From contig JAVCDK010000062.1 in the NCBI GenBank assembly GCA_030765865.1, positions 1-64,000 of the forward strand: 64,000 bases of DNA, written 5' to 3'. Source of the stretch: Candidatus Celaenobacter antarcticus (lineage in GTDB: Bacteria; Cloacimonadota; Cloacimonadia; JGIOTU-2). The stretch's first letter is position 1. Each line of letters opens with the position of its first letter. Of this stretch, positions 47,834 to 58,197 are shown piece by piece. The notes under the pieces were generated by a model. That model saw only the letters and a list, made by a program, of their open reading frames with translations, did not search any database and was not told the DNA's origin. A program made the translations under genes and the position numbers.

Positions 47834-49888
47834 TTATGTATAGTATTCATCTAAAGGTACATTTAATTTTTCAGTACCTTTCAAAACAAATCTTTCATCT
47901 TTAATAATGTCAATTTTTGTTCCATTTTTACTTACCGATGTTATATGTCCTATAGATTCGTAGGGAAGTGTTATATCTATATGAGTAAATGTATAAGCTT
48001 TGCTCATATCTTCTTTTCTTTGAATAGTTTTTTCATTATCACGCGCAATGATCTCTTTTCCGTCGGGATTGAACACTTTTTTATCTTCCTCAAAAGTGAA
48101 GCATGTGTCCCCGACAGCAAAATGAGGTCCCATTTTTTCGACAATTAGGACAGGGAGCAGGCGAAGAATATTAAATTTCTGAGCAATAATGTACGCTAAT
48201 GTATTGGTGCCTATTGCAAATTCACCCATAGGAAGTGTTTTATGCGGGAATAAAATATTCTCTTCGATATATTTCCTGTTCTCTTCATTATTGTCGAAAT
48301 TCATGCAAGAATAGTCTGACACAAAACCATCCTTGAAAGTAAGCTTAAGATCTTTGTATCTCAGTCCGCGTAAATACGTGTTCTCAACATGTAGAATGCC
48401 ATTAGTGCCTGTGAGTTGAGGGGAAGTAAACACCTCACCAAGGGGAATGTTCACATCGGCAGTGCAGTTTACGAAATTGGTTTGCTTTTTTGGATTAGAT
48501 ATTTTCGGCAGCCGAACTTTCAAGTCAGTTTCATTACTACCCTTTCCTTTTATGTGAGCATATTCGGCAGTGTCGAGAACGTCTATGATCTTCTGCTGTA
48601 TCGGTTCATAGATTTCATTCTTCAGCATATTGATCGTATAGATGGCATCAAATACTTCTTCAAACTTATCACCGATCTCAGGGGTGGGGAAAGAAATAAT
48701 ACTGAAGCTCGTCTCCTCACGAGGAGTGTATGTATAAATGATTTGACTCGCAACTTGTTGTATCTGCTGCACCAGTTTTTGCTGATCTTTGTTTAGTTTA
48801 AGACATTCTTTCTTTGCTTTTGGGCTGAAGGGTTCTTCCCCGAAAGTCTCAAAATACGTTAATCCTGAATATTTGTCTGAATATTCTTTGCAGAGCTTAT
48901 GCGCTTGCTCAGAGTTTTCTTTTATCCTAACCAGGAGATCTTCTTCAAGATACAGGGCTCTATCAAAACGATGGTCGTAAGGATATTGCTTGTTGGTTGT
49001 TGCCCCTGTGATCCGGCTCACAATAGTAGAAATACCCCTTTTCTTAAGCGCTGGAATAAGATGTTTAATAATTCTTTCAAATCCTGCAGGATAGATCAGC
49101 ATCATCGTTGATTTTTTGGACATATCTTTATCGGAAATAACAAAACCGCGCTCATAGGCATCTGCCATAAAATCAGCCAAATCCTTGATCTTCTTCTCGG
49201 GTAGAGATTGCAGATGCTTTACAATTCTGATAGTATTTTCAGTTATATAGCACCCAAAACGGAAAAGGTATCTTTCGCCCTTGAGATCAGCATTTTTAAT
49301 GATATTTTTGTAGTAGTCGAAATCAGGATCATAGGTTTCCATCAGGCGTATTTGCTGGTCTTTAACTCTATACTGTGAGTCAATTTTTGTTATAACCTTT
49401 TTAAGCTTTTCGAAGTTCGGTATGTTATCTTCGACAAGATGAAAAGCCTCGAGATAGACCTCATTACATTCTGCCATGGTAAATCTCTTATGAAGAAACG
49501 CATAGGATATATAACGTCTTATGCAGGTGTAAAAATATGAGAAGAGCTGTCCAAAGTTATCACCGAGCTTTTGCACTGCGTGGGTTGGATTAGTCCAGCT
49601 TGTATCGTAGTTTTCGGGAAGTATTTCGGCAAAGAAAGACTCATTTTCCTCCATGAGCTCGAGTGTTGAGTGAGCGGTAAAGTGTTCGGGAGTATTCAGC
49701 TTTTCAAATTTATACATTTTCAAGATGAAAACTCCAAGATCATAGAAAAATTCGATGAAATCTTTTTTATTCGGGTACGCTTCCAAATTTTGAGTTTTGG
49801 CAACGATATCGCCGATCAACTTGATCGATTTCTCGTACTTATCCTGCGAGTTTTGATTCTCTTGTTTATAGAGATTTTTAATAGTCAT
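47834..49888 (-). CDS. M29-like aminopeptidase with long N-terminal extension
   Basis: VNIPLGEVFTSPQLTGTNGILHV, MGEFAIGTNTLAYIIAQKFNI, EKMGPHFAVGDTC. Start MTIKNLYKQ at 49888 preferred (overlaps upstream ORF stop). Confidence 0.8.
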   Translation of the reverse strand: MTIKNLYKQENQNSQDKYEKSIKLIGDIVAKTQNLEAYPNKKDFIEFFYDLGVFILKMYKFEKLNTPEHFTAHSTLELMEENESFFAEILPENYDTSWTNPTHAVQKLGDNFGQLFSYFYTCIRRYISYAFLHKRFTMAECNEVYLEAFHLVEDNIPNFEKLKKVITKIDSQYRVKDQQIRLMETYDPDFDYYKNIIKNADLKGERYLFRFGCYITENTIRIVKHLQSLPEKKIKDLADFMADAYERGFVISDKDMSKKSTMMLIYPAGFERIIKHLIPALKKRGISTIVSRITGATTNKQYPYDHRFDRALYLEEDLLVRIKENSEQAHKLCKEYSDKYSGLTYFETFGEEPFSPKAKKECLKLNKDQQKLVQQIQQVASQIIYTYTPREETSFSIISFPTPEIGDKFEEVFDAIYTINMLKNEIYEPIQQKIIDVLDTAEYAHIKGKGSNETDLKVRLPKISNPKKQTNFVNCTADVNIPLGEVFTSPQLTGTNGILHVENTYLRGLRYKDLKLTFKDGFVSDYSCMNFDNNEENRKYIEENILFPHKTLPMGEFAIGTNTLAYIIAQKFNILRLLPVLIVEKMGPHFAVGDTCFTFEEDKKVFNPDGKEIIARDNEKTIQRKEDMSKAYTFTHIDITLPYESIGHITSVSKNGTKIDIIKDERFVLKGTEKLNVPLDEYYT

Positions 49889-50033
49889 AAAGTTCCTTAT
49901 ATTTTTTTTCACGTGTAATAGAACTACCGCAGAATGGACAAAATTCAACTTCAGGTTCTGTTGCTTTATTCGATTCTTTAAGGATTATGATTTTTGTAAT
50001 CCCTTCACAAAATTTACATTTTATTATATCCAT
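49878..50033 (-). CDS. Small zinc-ribbon-like protein
   Basis: Own translation: MDIIKCKFCEGITKIIILKESNKATEPEVEFCPFCGSSITREKKYKELYDY*; CxxC...CxxC; overlaps next gene start (TATGACTATTAA). Below ORF-track size limit. Confidence 0.7.
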   Translation of the reverse strand: MDIIKCKFCEGITKIIILKESNKATEPEVEFCPFCGSSITREKKYKELYDY

Positions 50034-50092
50034 TCTATATATCTCCATCGTTTGAAAATAATGACAATAAAATTACAAAACAATCTTCAATA

Positions 50093-51595
50093 TTATTCAT
50101 AATGACTTTCCGGTCGCATTTGCGGGAATAATATTACGTCTTTTATATTATGAGAATTTGTGAAAAGCATTACGATCCTGTCAATACCGAGACCGAGTCC
50201 GCCGGTTGGGGGCATTCCGTATTCCATTGCTTCGAGGAAATCCTCATCAACTTCGCTTGCTTCGACATCGCCCAGTTCCCGCTGCTTTGCCTGGCTTTCA
50301 AGACGCTCCCTCTGATCGATGGGGTCGTTCAATTCACTAAAGCAGTTTCCGAGCTCAAGCCCACCGATAAATATTTCGAAACGCTCTACAAGTTGAGGAT
50401 TTTCGGGTTTGGATTTTGCGAGCGGTGATATTTCTTTTGGGAAATCGATAACAAAAGTGGGTTGTATAAGATTGTCTTCCACAAATCGCTTGAAAATCTC
50501 ATCAACAATTTTTCCAAAACTCTCCACATCAAGCTCAATCTCATGTTCTTTGCAAAAAGCAAGAAGCTTTTCCATGCTCGAATTTTCAATGTCGATCCCT
50601 GCATATTCTTTGATGAGTTCAAGCATGGGCTTGCGTTGCCATGGCTTTGACATATCGATTGCGTGCTTGTCATATTTGATTTCTAATGTACCACAAACTT
50701 CCATAACAATACCTGTGAGCATATCTTCGACAAGATTCATAATATCATTATAGTCTGCGTATGCTTCATATAGTTCAATCTGGGTGAATTCAGGATTATG
50801 AGTTCTATCCATACCTTCATTACGAAAGTCCTTGCACACTTCATACACCTTTTCAAAACCACCGATGATCAGCCGTTTTAGATAGAGTTCGTCAGCTATT
50901 CGTAGATACAGTTCCATATCGAGCTTATTATGCTGTGTCACAAATGGCTGGGCTGCTGCTCCGCCGTAAATTGGTTGAAGGATAGGAGTTTCTACTTCTA
51001 TGTAACCTCTTGCATCGAGAAATTCTCTCATCATTTTAATGATCTTGCTGCGTGTTTTGAAGGTCTCTTTCACCTCAGGATTGAGGAGAAGGTCGAGATA
51101 GCGTTTTCGGTAGCGGAGTTCTTTGTCAGCGAATTGGTCATAAACGACTTTTTTGCCATCTTCGATCTTTTCTTTTACTACAGGAAGCGGTCGGATAGCT
51201 TTGGCAAGAAAGGTAAATTTCTCTGCGTGAATGGAGAGCTCGTTTGTTTGAGTATAGAAAATAAAACCCCTCACGTGTACGAAGTCGCCAAGATCACATT
51301 GTTTGAAAATTTTGTATTTTTCCTGCCCGACGTCATCACGCTTGATGTATATTTGAATTTTTCCTGTTTCATCTTGGATATGACAGAAACTTGCTTTGCC
51401 CATTTTCCGGAGAGAGCGAATTCTGCCGACAACATCTACACTTGTTTTATTTTTGATAAATAATTCGGGATCATCAAAAATATCTTTTATATGATGAGTG
51501 CGTTCTGCTTTTGTGGGGAATGGATTTGTACCCATTTCGAGCAGGCGTCTAAGTTTTTCTTTTCTAGCATGAATGAGTTGATTTTCATTGTCCAT
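50093..51595 (-). CDS. lysS: Lysine--tRNA ligase
   Basis: Class II motifs RYRKRYLDLLLNPEV, FRNEGMDRTHNPEFTQIELYEAY, GGLGLGIDRIVMLFTN. Confidence 0.96.
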   Translation of the reverse strand: MDNENQLIHARKEKLRRLLEMGTNPFPTKAERTHHIKDIFDDPELFIKNKTSVDVVGRIRSLRKMGKASFCHIQDETGKIQIYIKRDDVGQEKYKIFKQCDLGDFVHVRGFIFYTQTNELSIHAEKFTFLAKAIRPLPVVKEKIEDGKKVVYDQFADKELRYRKRYLDLLLNPEVKETFKTRSKIIKMMREFLDARGYIEVETPILQPIYGGAAAQPFVTQHNKLDMELYLRIADELYLKRLIIGGFEKVYEVCKDFRNEGMDRTHNPEFTQIELYEAYADYNDIMNLVEDMLTGIVMEVCGTLEIKYDKHAIDMSKPWQRKPMLELIKEYAGIDIENSSMEKLLAFCKEHEIELDVESFGKIVDEIFKRFVEDNLIQPTFVIDFPKEISPLAKSKPENPQLVERFEIFIGGLELGNCFSELNDPIDQRERLESQAKQRELGDVEASEVDEDFLEAMEYGMPPTGGLGLGIDRIVMLFTNSHNIKDVILFPQMRPESHYE

Positions 51596-51606
51596 GAGAA
51601 CCTCTG

Positions 51607-52711
51607 TTACTTCAATGATCTATTTTTTAAAAAAGCATCGATGAATTGGTCAATGTTTCCATCCATGACAGCTTGTACATTTCCTGTTTGCTCGTCAGTA
51701 CGATGGTCCTTGACCATTGAATAGGGCTGAAATACATAAGAGCGGATCTGGTTACCCCATTCGATACTTTTCTTCTCGTTTTCTATTTTCTGGCGCTCTT
51801 TATCCTGTTTTTCTTTATACATTTGATAAAGACGGGATTTGAGCACCTTCATTGCATTTTCTTTATTATGGAGCTGCGAGCGTTCGGACTGACATTGTGC
51901 GACAATACCTGTGGGAATATGTGTGATGCGAACAGCACTGCTTACCTTGTTGACGTGTTGTCCACCTGCTCCACTTGCGCGAAATGTGTCAATTCTTAAA
52001 TCATTTTCATTCACATCAACTTCTATTGTATCGTCAACTTCTGGATACACAAACACAGAAGCAAAAGAAGTATGCCTCCGTTTATTCGAATCAAAAGGAG
52101 AGATGCGTACAAGCCGATGAACTCCAATCTCAGATTTCAAATACCCGTAGGCATATTTGCCTTTGATCTCAAGTGTTGCGGAACTGATCCCGGCTATATC
52201 ACCTGGCTGTTTATCCATGAGTTCAACTTGAAAATCCTGGTTTTCTGCCCAACGGGCATACATGCGAAGAAGCATCTCCGCCCAATCATTGGATTCTGTT
52301 CCGCCGGCACCCGGATGGATTTCAAGAAGTGCATTTTTTTTATCATATGGACCGCTCAGGATAAACTGGGTTTCTAATTTATTGAAGTATTTTTTTGTTT
52401 TTGTCAGCTTTTTTTCTGCTTCTGCTTCAAGTTCTGTATCTTTTTCTTCCTGCAAAATGTCAAGGTAAGCTTCAAGTTCCTCGATATATTGTGTTATGTT
52501 TGTTGCGGTATTAATATCTTCTTTGAGACTACTCAGGTTTTCTGATATTTTCCGAGCACGATCCTGGTCATCCCAGAAATTACGACTGCTCATCTCTTTT
52601 TCGAGCTGAGATATCTTTACGCTTTTGGTCTCTACGTCAAAGATACCTCCGCAATTCAAATATTTTTTCTTTCAGATCTTTTACGTCTTTTGCAAATACA
52701 TTTACATCCAT
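51607..52711 (-). CDS. prfB: Peptide chain release factor 2, with programmed +1 frameshift
   Basis: GGQ motif RASGAGGQHVNKVSSAVRITHIPTG; 24-codon leader ORF from ATG 52711 ends CGG AGG TAT CTT TGA C (TGA at 52637-52639). Confidence 0.95.
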
Positions 52712-52818
52712 ATAAATCCTTAATTTGTTATTTACTTACTGAAATTTCGCATGACCGGGAATTACTTAATAAAATCATTTTTAACCTTTTATAATAACTA
52801 CTGCGAAACCTGGGTTTC

Positions 52819-53982
52819 TTATTTTAAAGCTCTTCCGGGAAGAATATATTCTTCGAGCTCCTGGTTAAAATAGCGGTCAGTCATTGTAGCGATGAAATCG
52901 CGGACTTTTTCTGCATCGTTTGTAATTTTGATGTACTGCCCGCTTTTATGATTGAGAAAGTGATTGAAAATTTTTGAATCGGCATGTTTCTTTTCGATGT
53001 CGGTCATGTACTTATCAAAAAGAATATTCATACCGCGTTGAATTGCAACTTTTTCTTTTTTTATCCACGGATGATTATAAATTTTCTTATAATTAAAACG
53101 TTTCAGTTCATACAATGCATCAGAAGTTTCAGTATCAAAAGCAACATAATCTTTATCAAAGCTGTTATAAATGACATTTGTTATGAGAGTGCGGACAATT
53201 TCATCATTAGTCGAGCCAAGCTTATTCGTCGCATCTCCCGGGAGTTCATCTCTGTTAAGAAAGCCCAAACGGATCGCATCCTCGATGTCCTGACCAATGT
53301 AGGCGATCGTGTCCGAAATGCGTACAACGCACGCTTCCAGCGTGGATGGAGGACTGGTTGTATTTTCTGTTTTCATCGTTTGGAGAAATTTTTCAATATC
53401 ACTTTCTGTTTTATCTATTTTTGGATGAAGTTGCTCATCATGAACTTCTCCATCATGAGAAACAATACCATCACGAACCTGGAAGGTGAGATTCAACCCC
53501 TTTCCATAGTTCGTGATATGGTCAACAATAAAAAGACTTTCGATATTATGATGAAACCGCCCGATGCCATGTTTTATACAGCACCCATTCAGTATCTCCT
53601 CGCCATCATGACCAAAGGGAGGATGCCCAAGGTCATGTCCCAGTGCGATTGCTTCTATAAGGTCGCCATTGAGATGCAGCATTTTCCCGATGCTCCGAGA
53701 AACTTGAGAAACATAGGTCGTATGCAGACTACGGTTAGACATCTCTTCATCAAAGAGATTGGAAAAGTATACAACTTGTGTTTTTCCTTGATATCTGCGA
53801 TAAGCGCCAGTATGAATTATGCGATCTCGATCAATAGCAAAAGGACCTCGAAGGCGCTTCTCATGTTCTAAAACCTGTCTGTATGCCTCATTATTTTTTG
53901 TCGCAAATCTGGAGAGATGCTCCTCTTCATGAAGGGTGGTTTCTTTAAAAAGCTTATCTAAGACATGTTCCTTATTATGCAT
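52819..53982 (-). CDS. dgt: dGTP triphosphohydrolase-like HD protein
   Basis: YRRYQGKTQVVYFSNLFDEEMSNRSLHTTYVSQVSRSIG; ALGHDLGHPPFGHDGEEILN. Confidence 0.92.
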   Translation of the reverse strand: MHNKEHVLDKLFKETTLHEEEHLSRFATKNNEAYRQVLEHEKRLRGPFAIDRDRIIHTGAYRRYQGKTQVVYFSNLFDEEMSNRSLHTTYVSQVSRSIGKMLHLNGDLIEAIALGHDLGHPPFGHDGEEILNGCCIKHGIGRFHHNIESLFIVDHITNYGKGLNLTFQVRDGIVSHDGEVHDEQLHPKIDKTESDIEKFLQTMKTENTTSPPSTLEACVVRISDTIAYIGQDIEDAIRLGFLNRDELPGDATNKLGSTNDEIVRTLITNVIYNSFDKDYVAFDTETSDALYELKRFNYKKIYNHPWIKKEKVAIQRGMNILFDKYMTDIEKKHADSKIFNHFLNHKSGQYIKITNDAEKVRDFIATMTDRYFNQELEEYILPGRALK

Positions 53983-53996
53983 ATGTGTTATTGCAA

Positions 53997-54203
53997 TTAC
54001 AATTCATGCGTTCTTCTGACGTTATTTGCCTGGACTCCCTTCTCAGTTTCGGTTGCTTCAAATTCAACTTCTTCATTTTCTACCAGGGTTCTGTAGCCAT
54101 CACTTTCGATAGAGCGCCAATGAACAAAATATTCCTTGCCGTCATCACCTGTAATGAAGCCATATCCCTTGTTCTTACTAAACCATTTAGTTTTTCCTTT
54201 CAT
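53997..54203 (-). CDS. Cold-shock-domain protein
   Basis: [40 protein letters not shown]. Confidence 0.93.
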   Translation of the reverse strand: MKGKTKWFSKNKGYGFITGDDGKEYFVHWRSIESDGYRTLVENEEVEFEATETEKGVQANNVRRTHEL

Positions 54204-54702
54204 CTGGTCTCCTTATATCATTTTCAGACATAACACGTATGTCATTGGATTTTAGTATTGTAGCAGTCACCCCGATGCCTTTTGTCAATTTTTCCTTTAA
54301 ATAAATTTGATGTGTACCGCAGGAAGGACTTTTTTCTTTGAGGATCGCTGTTTTTATGTTAAATAGTTGGCAAATTTTCAGGGTTTCTTCAGCACCATTA
54401 CGAAATTGTGAAGAGACATTCTCATTTTGATCATTTATGAGATTATCGATCCCTTCAATCGTCTGCGAACCATCGCCTTTAATAAAGAAGGATGGGGGAC
54501 GAGGTGTTTGTAAGCCACCCAGTTGTTCTGGGCATGCTGGAATTAGGATATATTTTTCTCTCATATCCAAAACTGATTGGTCCATGTTATCACATCCATT
54601 ATAACAACAACGCAGCCCAAGAAGACATGCACTAACAAGAATCATTTCTTTCACGGTTATACGCCACCTAAACGGAAAAATAATGTCAACAAATATTGAC
54701 AA
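54187..54702 (-). CDS. DUF523-family protein (true start probably [13 protein letters not shown] or nearby)
   Basis: [45 protein letters not shown]. Confidence 0.88.
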   Translation of the reverse strand: MSIFVDIIFPFRWRITVKEMILVSACLLGLRCCYNGCDNMDQSVLDMREKYILIPACPEQLGGLQTPRPPSFFIKGDGSQTIEGIDNLINDQNENVSSQFRNGAEETLKICQLFNIKTAILKEKSPSCGTHQIYLKEKLTKGIGVTATILKSNDIRVMSENDIRRPDERKN

Positions 54703-54730
54703 AAACTCAGCTTAATTCATCAACACAACG

Positions 54731-55306
54731 ATGATAGAACAGTATAAGACAATAAAGGATTCCAACTGGATCAAGTTGAATATCAAAAATTCAAAATTTC
54801 ACGGAAAAATTTATCATATCACATCTCTAGCTGAGGTGAATGTTTTTCTCAAGCAAGTTGAAGGTGAGTTCAGGAAACCTACACATATTGTGTATGCTTA
54901 CAGATTAGTTGAAGATAATTCTATAAGAGAATATTCAACTGATGCAGGAGAACCGACACATTCTTCCGGACCTCCGATCTTAAAGGTGCTCGCAGGAGAT
55001 GAATTGCTTAATGTTCTCCTCGTTGTTGTTCGCTATTTTGGTGGGATCAAGCTCGGAATTGGCGGTTTGATAAAAGCTTATACTGAGGTAGCGCAGGAAG
55101 CAATAAAAGGGTCGCTGATCGTGACAAGGACGAACAAAAAAATAATGTTCATCGAAACGAATTACAAAGAACTTGGTGAAATGTTATATAAAATCGATCA
55201 AATGAGGGGAAAGGTTATTGAAATAATTCATGGTGAAAATGTGAAGATCAAAGCTCTTATCCCAATTTCCTTTTGCACAAGATTTGAAAACACGGAATTG
55301 GATTAA
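54731..55306 (+). CDS. YigZ/IMPACT family protein
   Basis: KPTHIVYAYRL...YSTDAGEPTHSSGPPILKVL...VVVRYFGGIKLGIGGLIKAYTE. Confidence 0.92.
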   Translation: MIEQYKTIKDSNWIKLNIKNSKFHGKIYHITSLAEVNVFLKQVEGEFRKPTHIVYAYRLVEDNSIREYSTDAGEPTHSSGPPILKVLAGDELLNVLLVVVRYFGGIKLGIGGLIKAYTEVAQEAIKGSLIVTRTNKKIMFIETNYKELGEMLYKIDQMRGKVIEIIHGENVKIKALIPISFCTRFENTELD

Positions 55307-55363
55307 AAACTTGACTGAACAGAGCGATGAAATTCATTTAAACAAAATTTTTAGGAGATTATA

Positions 55364-55723
55364 ATGCTCAGAAATAGTAAGGGATTCTCAATTTACACAG
55401 TGATAAGCATTATAGCGGTCATTGCCCTCGCAATCATACTACTTGTGCCACAGTTCTATAATGTGAAAGCGCAGGAAAAAACAGACCTGTGTATTGAGAA
55501 CATGAAAAAGGTAAGAGATGCTGTTGATAATTATATGTTTGAGAGAAAACAATCCTTTTCAGGAGATCTTGTAGAGCTGGTTCGTACCAGTTATCTGCGT
55601 CATGCTTATGAGTGCCCCGAAAATGGGAACGGTGATAAATATATTGTAAAAGGTAATTTTGAAACCGGTGAGATTATTGTAATTTGTCCAAATGAAGCTG
55701 ACTTCCCGGACCATAAATTGTAA
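55364..55723 (+). CDS. Pilin/pseudopilin-like protein
   Basis: MLRNSKGFSIYTVISIIAVIALAIILLVPQF prepilin-like N-terminus. Confidence 0.65.
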   Translation: MLRNSKGFSIYTVISIIAVIALAIILLVPQFYNVKAQEKTDLCIENMKKVRDAVDNYMFERKQSFSGDLVELVRTSYLRHAYECPENGNGDKYIVKGNFETGEIIVICPNEADFPDHKL

Positions 55724-55747
55724 AAATATTTTATTTTAATGAAAATA

Positions 55748-55778
55748 AAAAGGGCGAAAAGTTATTCGCCCTTTTTGT
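55748..55778. terminator. Bidirectional hairpin terminator between convergent genes
   Basis: aaaaagggcgaaaagttattcgccctttttg. Confidence 0.85.
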
Positions 55779-55794
55779 ATTTATAATTTTCTGA

Positions 55795-57588
55795 TTAGAG
55801 TCGGAAAAACTTACTGCGCCAATCTTTAACTTTTGCATCTTCCTTTATTTTGCTGAACCACTGATTATAATTTTGGTTGAAGAGCTGGTTCTCAACCTGA
55901 ATTCTCTGTGCCTCCTTTTTTTCTGCGAACTTAGTCATATCGGGGCTTTGGAATTCAACGATCTTTGCAATAAAGAACGCCTTGCTTCCTCTAATAACAT
56001 CTGTGATTGACCCGGGGGTTTTCAATTCGATCATATCCTGAATGAGTTTGGCTTCACGTCCCACATCGGGAATGTTACTGGTTTCTGAAATGAGATCGGT
56101 ATTAACAACCTTCAGATCATTGTCTTTTACCACTTCATCAAAATTTTGTGCAGTGAGAACCGGAGCAATTGTTTCAGCTTCTTCCTTTTTGATATTCATC
56201 TTTTTTTGCAATGTGAGTTTATCATAGATTTCTTTGTTCACATCTTCAAGAGATTTGTAATGATCTCCGATTTCATATGAAATCTGGGCAATAAAGTATT
56301 CTCCTTTGTCGCTTCGATATGGAGGTGCCACGTCCCCAATTTTATTTTTGAAAGCAAAGTCTATGAGCATCTGCACTCTGCCTATTCCCTGAATATAACC
56401 TGCAATTTCTGTAAAAGGAGGTGTCTCTTTTATTTCCAAACCATGATCCTCAGCAACAACCGCAAAACTGTCTATCAGAGCATTTTCATAAAAATTCTGA
56501 GCAACTGTTTCAAGATCTCTACGTGCCTCTGCACCGGGTTCGACTTTTATAAGTATGTGGCTCGCCCTCAACTCTTCATCACCATTCTCATTGGTTCGTT
56601 TATCTGTTACTTTGATGACATGCCAGCCAAATTGAGTTTTTACAGGTTTACTGACCTCGTTAACCTTCAAGGCAAAGGCGGCGTCGTTGAATTCTTTTAC
56701 CATTTTACCTTGAGTGAAATAGCCAAGATCTCCACCCTGAGGAGCTGAAGGACCTTCTGAATATTCTTGTGCAAGGGTTGCAAAGTCTTCGCCGGAAATC
56801 GCAGAATCATAGATCTTATTGATCTTGTCTTCTGCGGTTTTTGTATCTTCCGGACTTGGTGCTAAGGGAATTGTCACATAGCGAAATTTACGTTGAGGAC
56901 TTTCATTATAATTCTCAAGATTATTACGATAATATTCGGAAATTTCTTCATCTGAGACATATACAGAATCGACCTGATTTGCTGCAAATACAATAATGTC
57001 AGCTTTAACTTTGGTTTCTTTTTTTATGAAATCCTCAATAACCATCTGTTCGGTGATGATGACATCTGAATTCACAAAACTTCTGAGTTTATCGTACCGC
57101 AGGAGCTGTTCATAGTATCCGGAGAGCCAATTCCAGTCGATCTGAGGATTTTGCAACGCCTGTAAATACTTGTTCTTGTCAAATTGTCCTTCAGTCTGAA
57201 AAGCTTCATAGGTGGTGATCATTTCGGGTGGTTCATTGATCATCTTGGATGCAACTTCTTTGGGAGATACCTGGATATCAAATCTATCAATTTGCTTATC
57301 AAGAATGATCCTCTGAACGAGCTGATCCCATGTTTGGTCGTTCAACCGGCGATACATTGCATCGTCGATCTCTTTACCCTGATTGGCGGGATCCTGCATA
57401 TAATTTGTATAGGTGTTTTGCAATAATTTATAATATTCATCATATTTTATTTTCTCACCTGCAATTTGCCCCACATAAGGTTTTTCCTGAAAAACGCTGC
57501 TGATTCCCATGGTTGCCATACCGCCGATGAACACAATTGCAATGATCCAGATAACAGGGCGAGAAATACCACGCATTTTATCTAACAT
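55795..57588 (-). CDS. SurA/PpiD-like peptidyl-prolyl isomerase
   Basis: N-terminal TM, ISSVFQEKPYVGQIAGEKIKYDEYYKLLQ; parvulin motif YSEGPSAPQGGDLGYFTQGKMVKEFNDAAFAL...KTQFGWHVIKV. Confidence 0.92.
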   Translation of the reverse strand: MLDKMRGISRPVIWIIAIVFIGGMATMGISSVFQEKPYVGQIAGEKIKYDEYYKLLQNTYTNYMQDPANQGKEIDDAMYRRLNDQTWDQLVQRIILDKQIDRFDIQVSPKEVASKMINEPPEMITTYEAFQTEGQFDKNKYLQALQNPQIDWNWLSGYYEQLLRYDKLRSFVNSDVIITEQMVIEDFIKKETKVKADIIVFAANQVDSVYVSDEEISEYYRNNLENYNESPQRKFRYVTIPLAPSPEDTKTAEDKINKIYDSAISGEDFATLAQEYSEGPSAPQGGDLGYFTQGKMVKEFNDAAFALKVNEVSKPVKTQFGWHVIKVTDKRTNENGDEELRASHILIKVEPGAEARRDLETVAQNFYENALIDSFAVVAEDHGLEIKETPPFTEIAGYIQGIGRVQMLIDFAFKNKIGDVAPPYRSDKGEYFIAQISYEIGDHYKSLEDVNKEIYDKLTLQKKMNIKKEEAETIAPVLTAQNFDEVVKDNDLKVVNTDLISETSNIPDVGREAKLIQDMIELKTPGSITDVIRGSKAFFIAKIVEFQSPDMTKFAEKKEAQRIQVENQLFNQNYNQWFSKIKEDAKVKDWRSKFFRL

Positions 57589-57726
57589 AAAGATAGACTC
57601 CTTAAAGAATATATTAGTGGATAAAATTTTTGGGGTGGCAAAATTAATGCAAGTTTTTTAAATAATGAGTTTTATGCGATCTGATTTTATTGACACAAAC
57701 CTGATAAGTACATCAAAAAACACTCT

Positions 57727-58062
57727 ATGAGTATCAATAATGAAATATTATACAGAATATTTAAAGATGATGCCGAACGCTCCGGTATGGACATGAAGGA
57801 TTTCTATCATAAACGAAGAAATGGTTTGTATCCTTTTCGAACTCCCGAAGGAGAGGTTGTGTGGCTGAGAAAAGATCAATTCAGAATCATGTCTGTGATA
57901 AAGCGTACTCACTCCAAACACTCAAGAAAAAATAGGGCTAAGGATTCTGAGGGGAAATCTTTTTTTACACCGGAAATGGCGAGAGCTTTCATTGTAACGG
58001 GAAGCGGGATAGTAATTCTCTTCTTTATCGTAAAACTAATACAGGTACTAAATATTTTTTAG
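57727..58062 (+). CDS. Small membrane-anchored hypothetical protein
   Basis: 111 aa ORF with C-terminal TM (AFIVTGSGIVILFFIVKLIQVL). Confidence 0.55.
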   Translation: MSINNEILYRIFKDDAERSGMDMKDFYHKRRNGLYPFRTPEGEVVWLRKDQFRIMSVIKRTHSKHSRKNRAKDSEGKSFFTPEMARAFIVTGSGIVILFFIVKLIQVLNIF

Positions 58063-58197
58063 AGTAATGGAAATTAAAATTCTAAAGATTCAATACTAAA
58101 CAAAATTAATTATTGTAAGTATTTTTGTGGTGCCATAATGTAATTTTAAAATTTTTCTCTGTGTTCTCTGTGCTTTCTGTGGTGAGTTATTGTTGGA

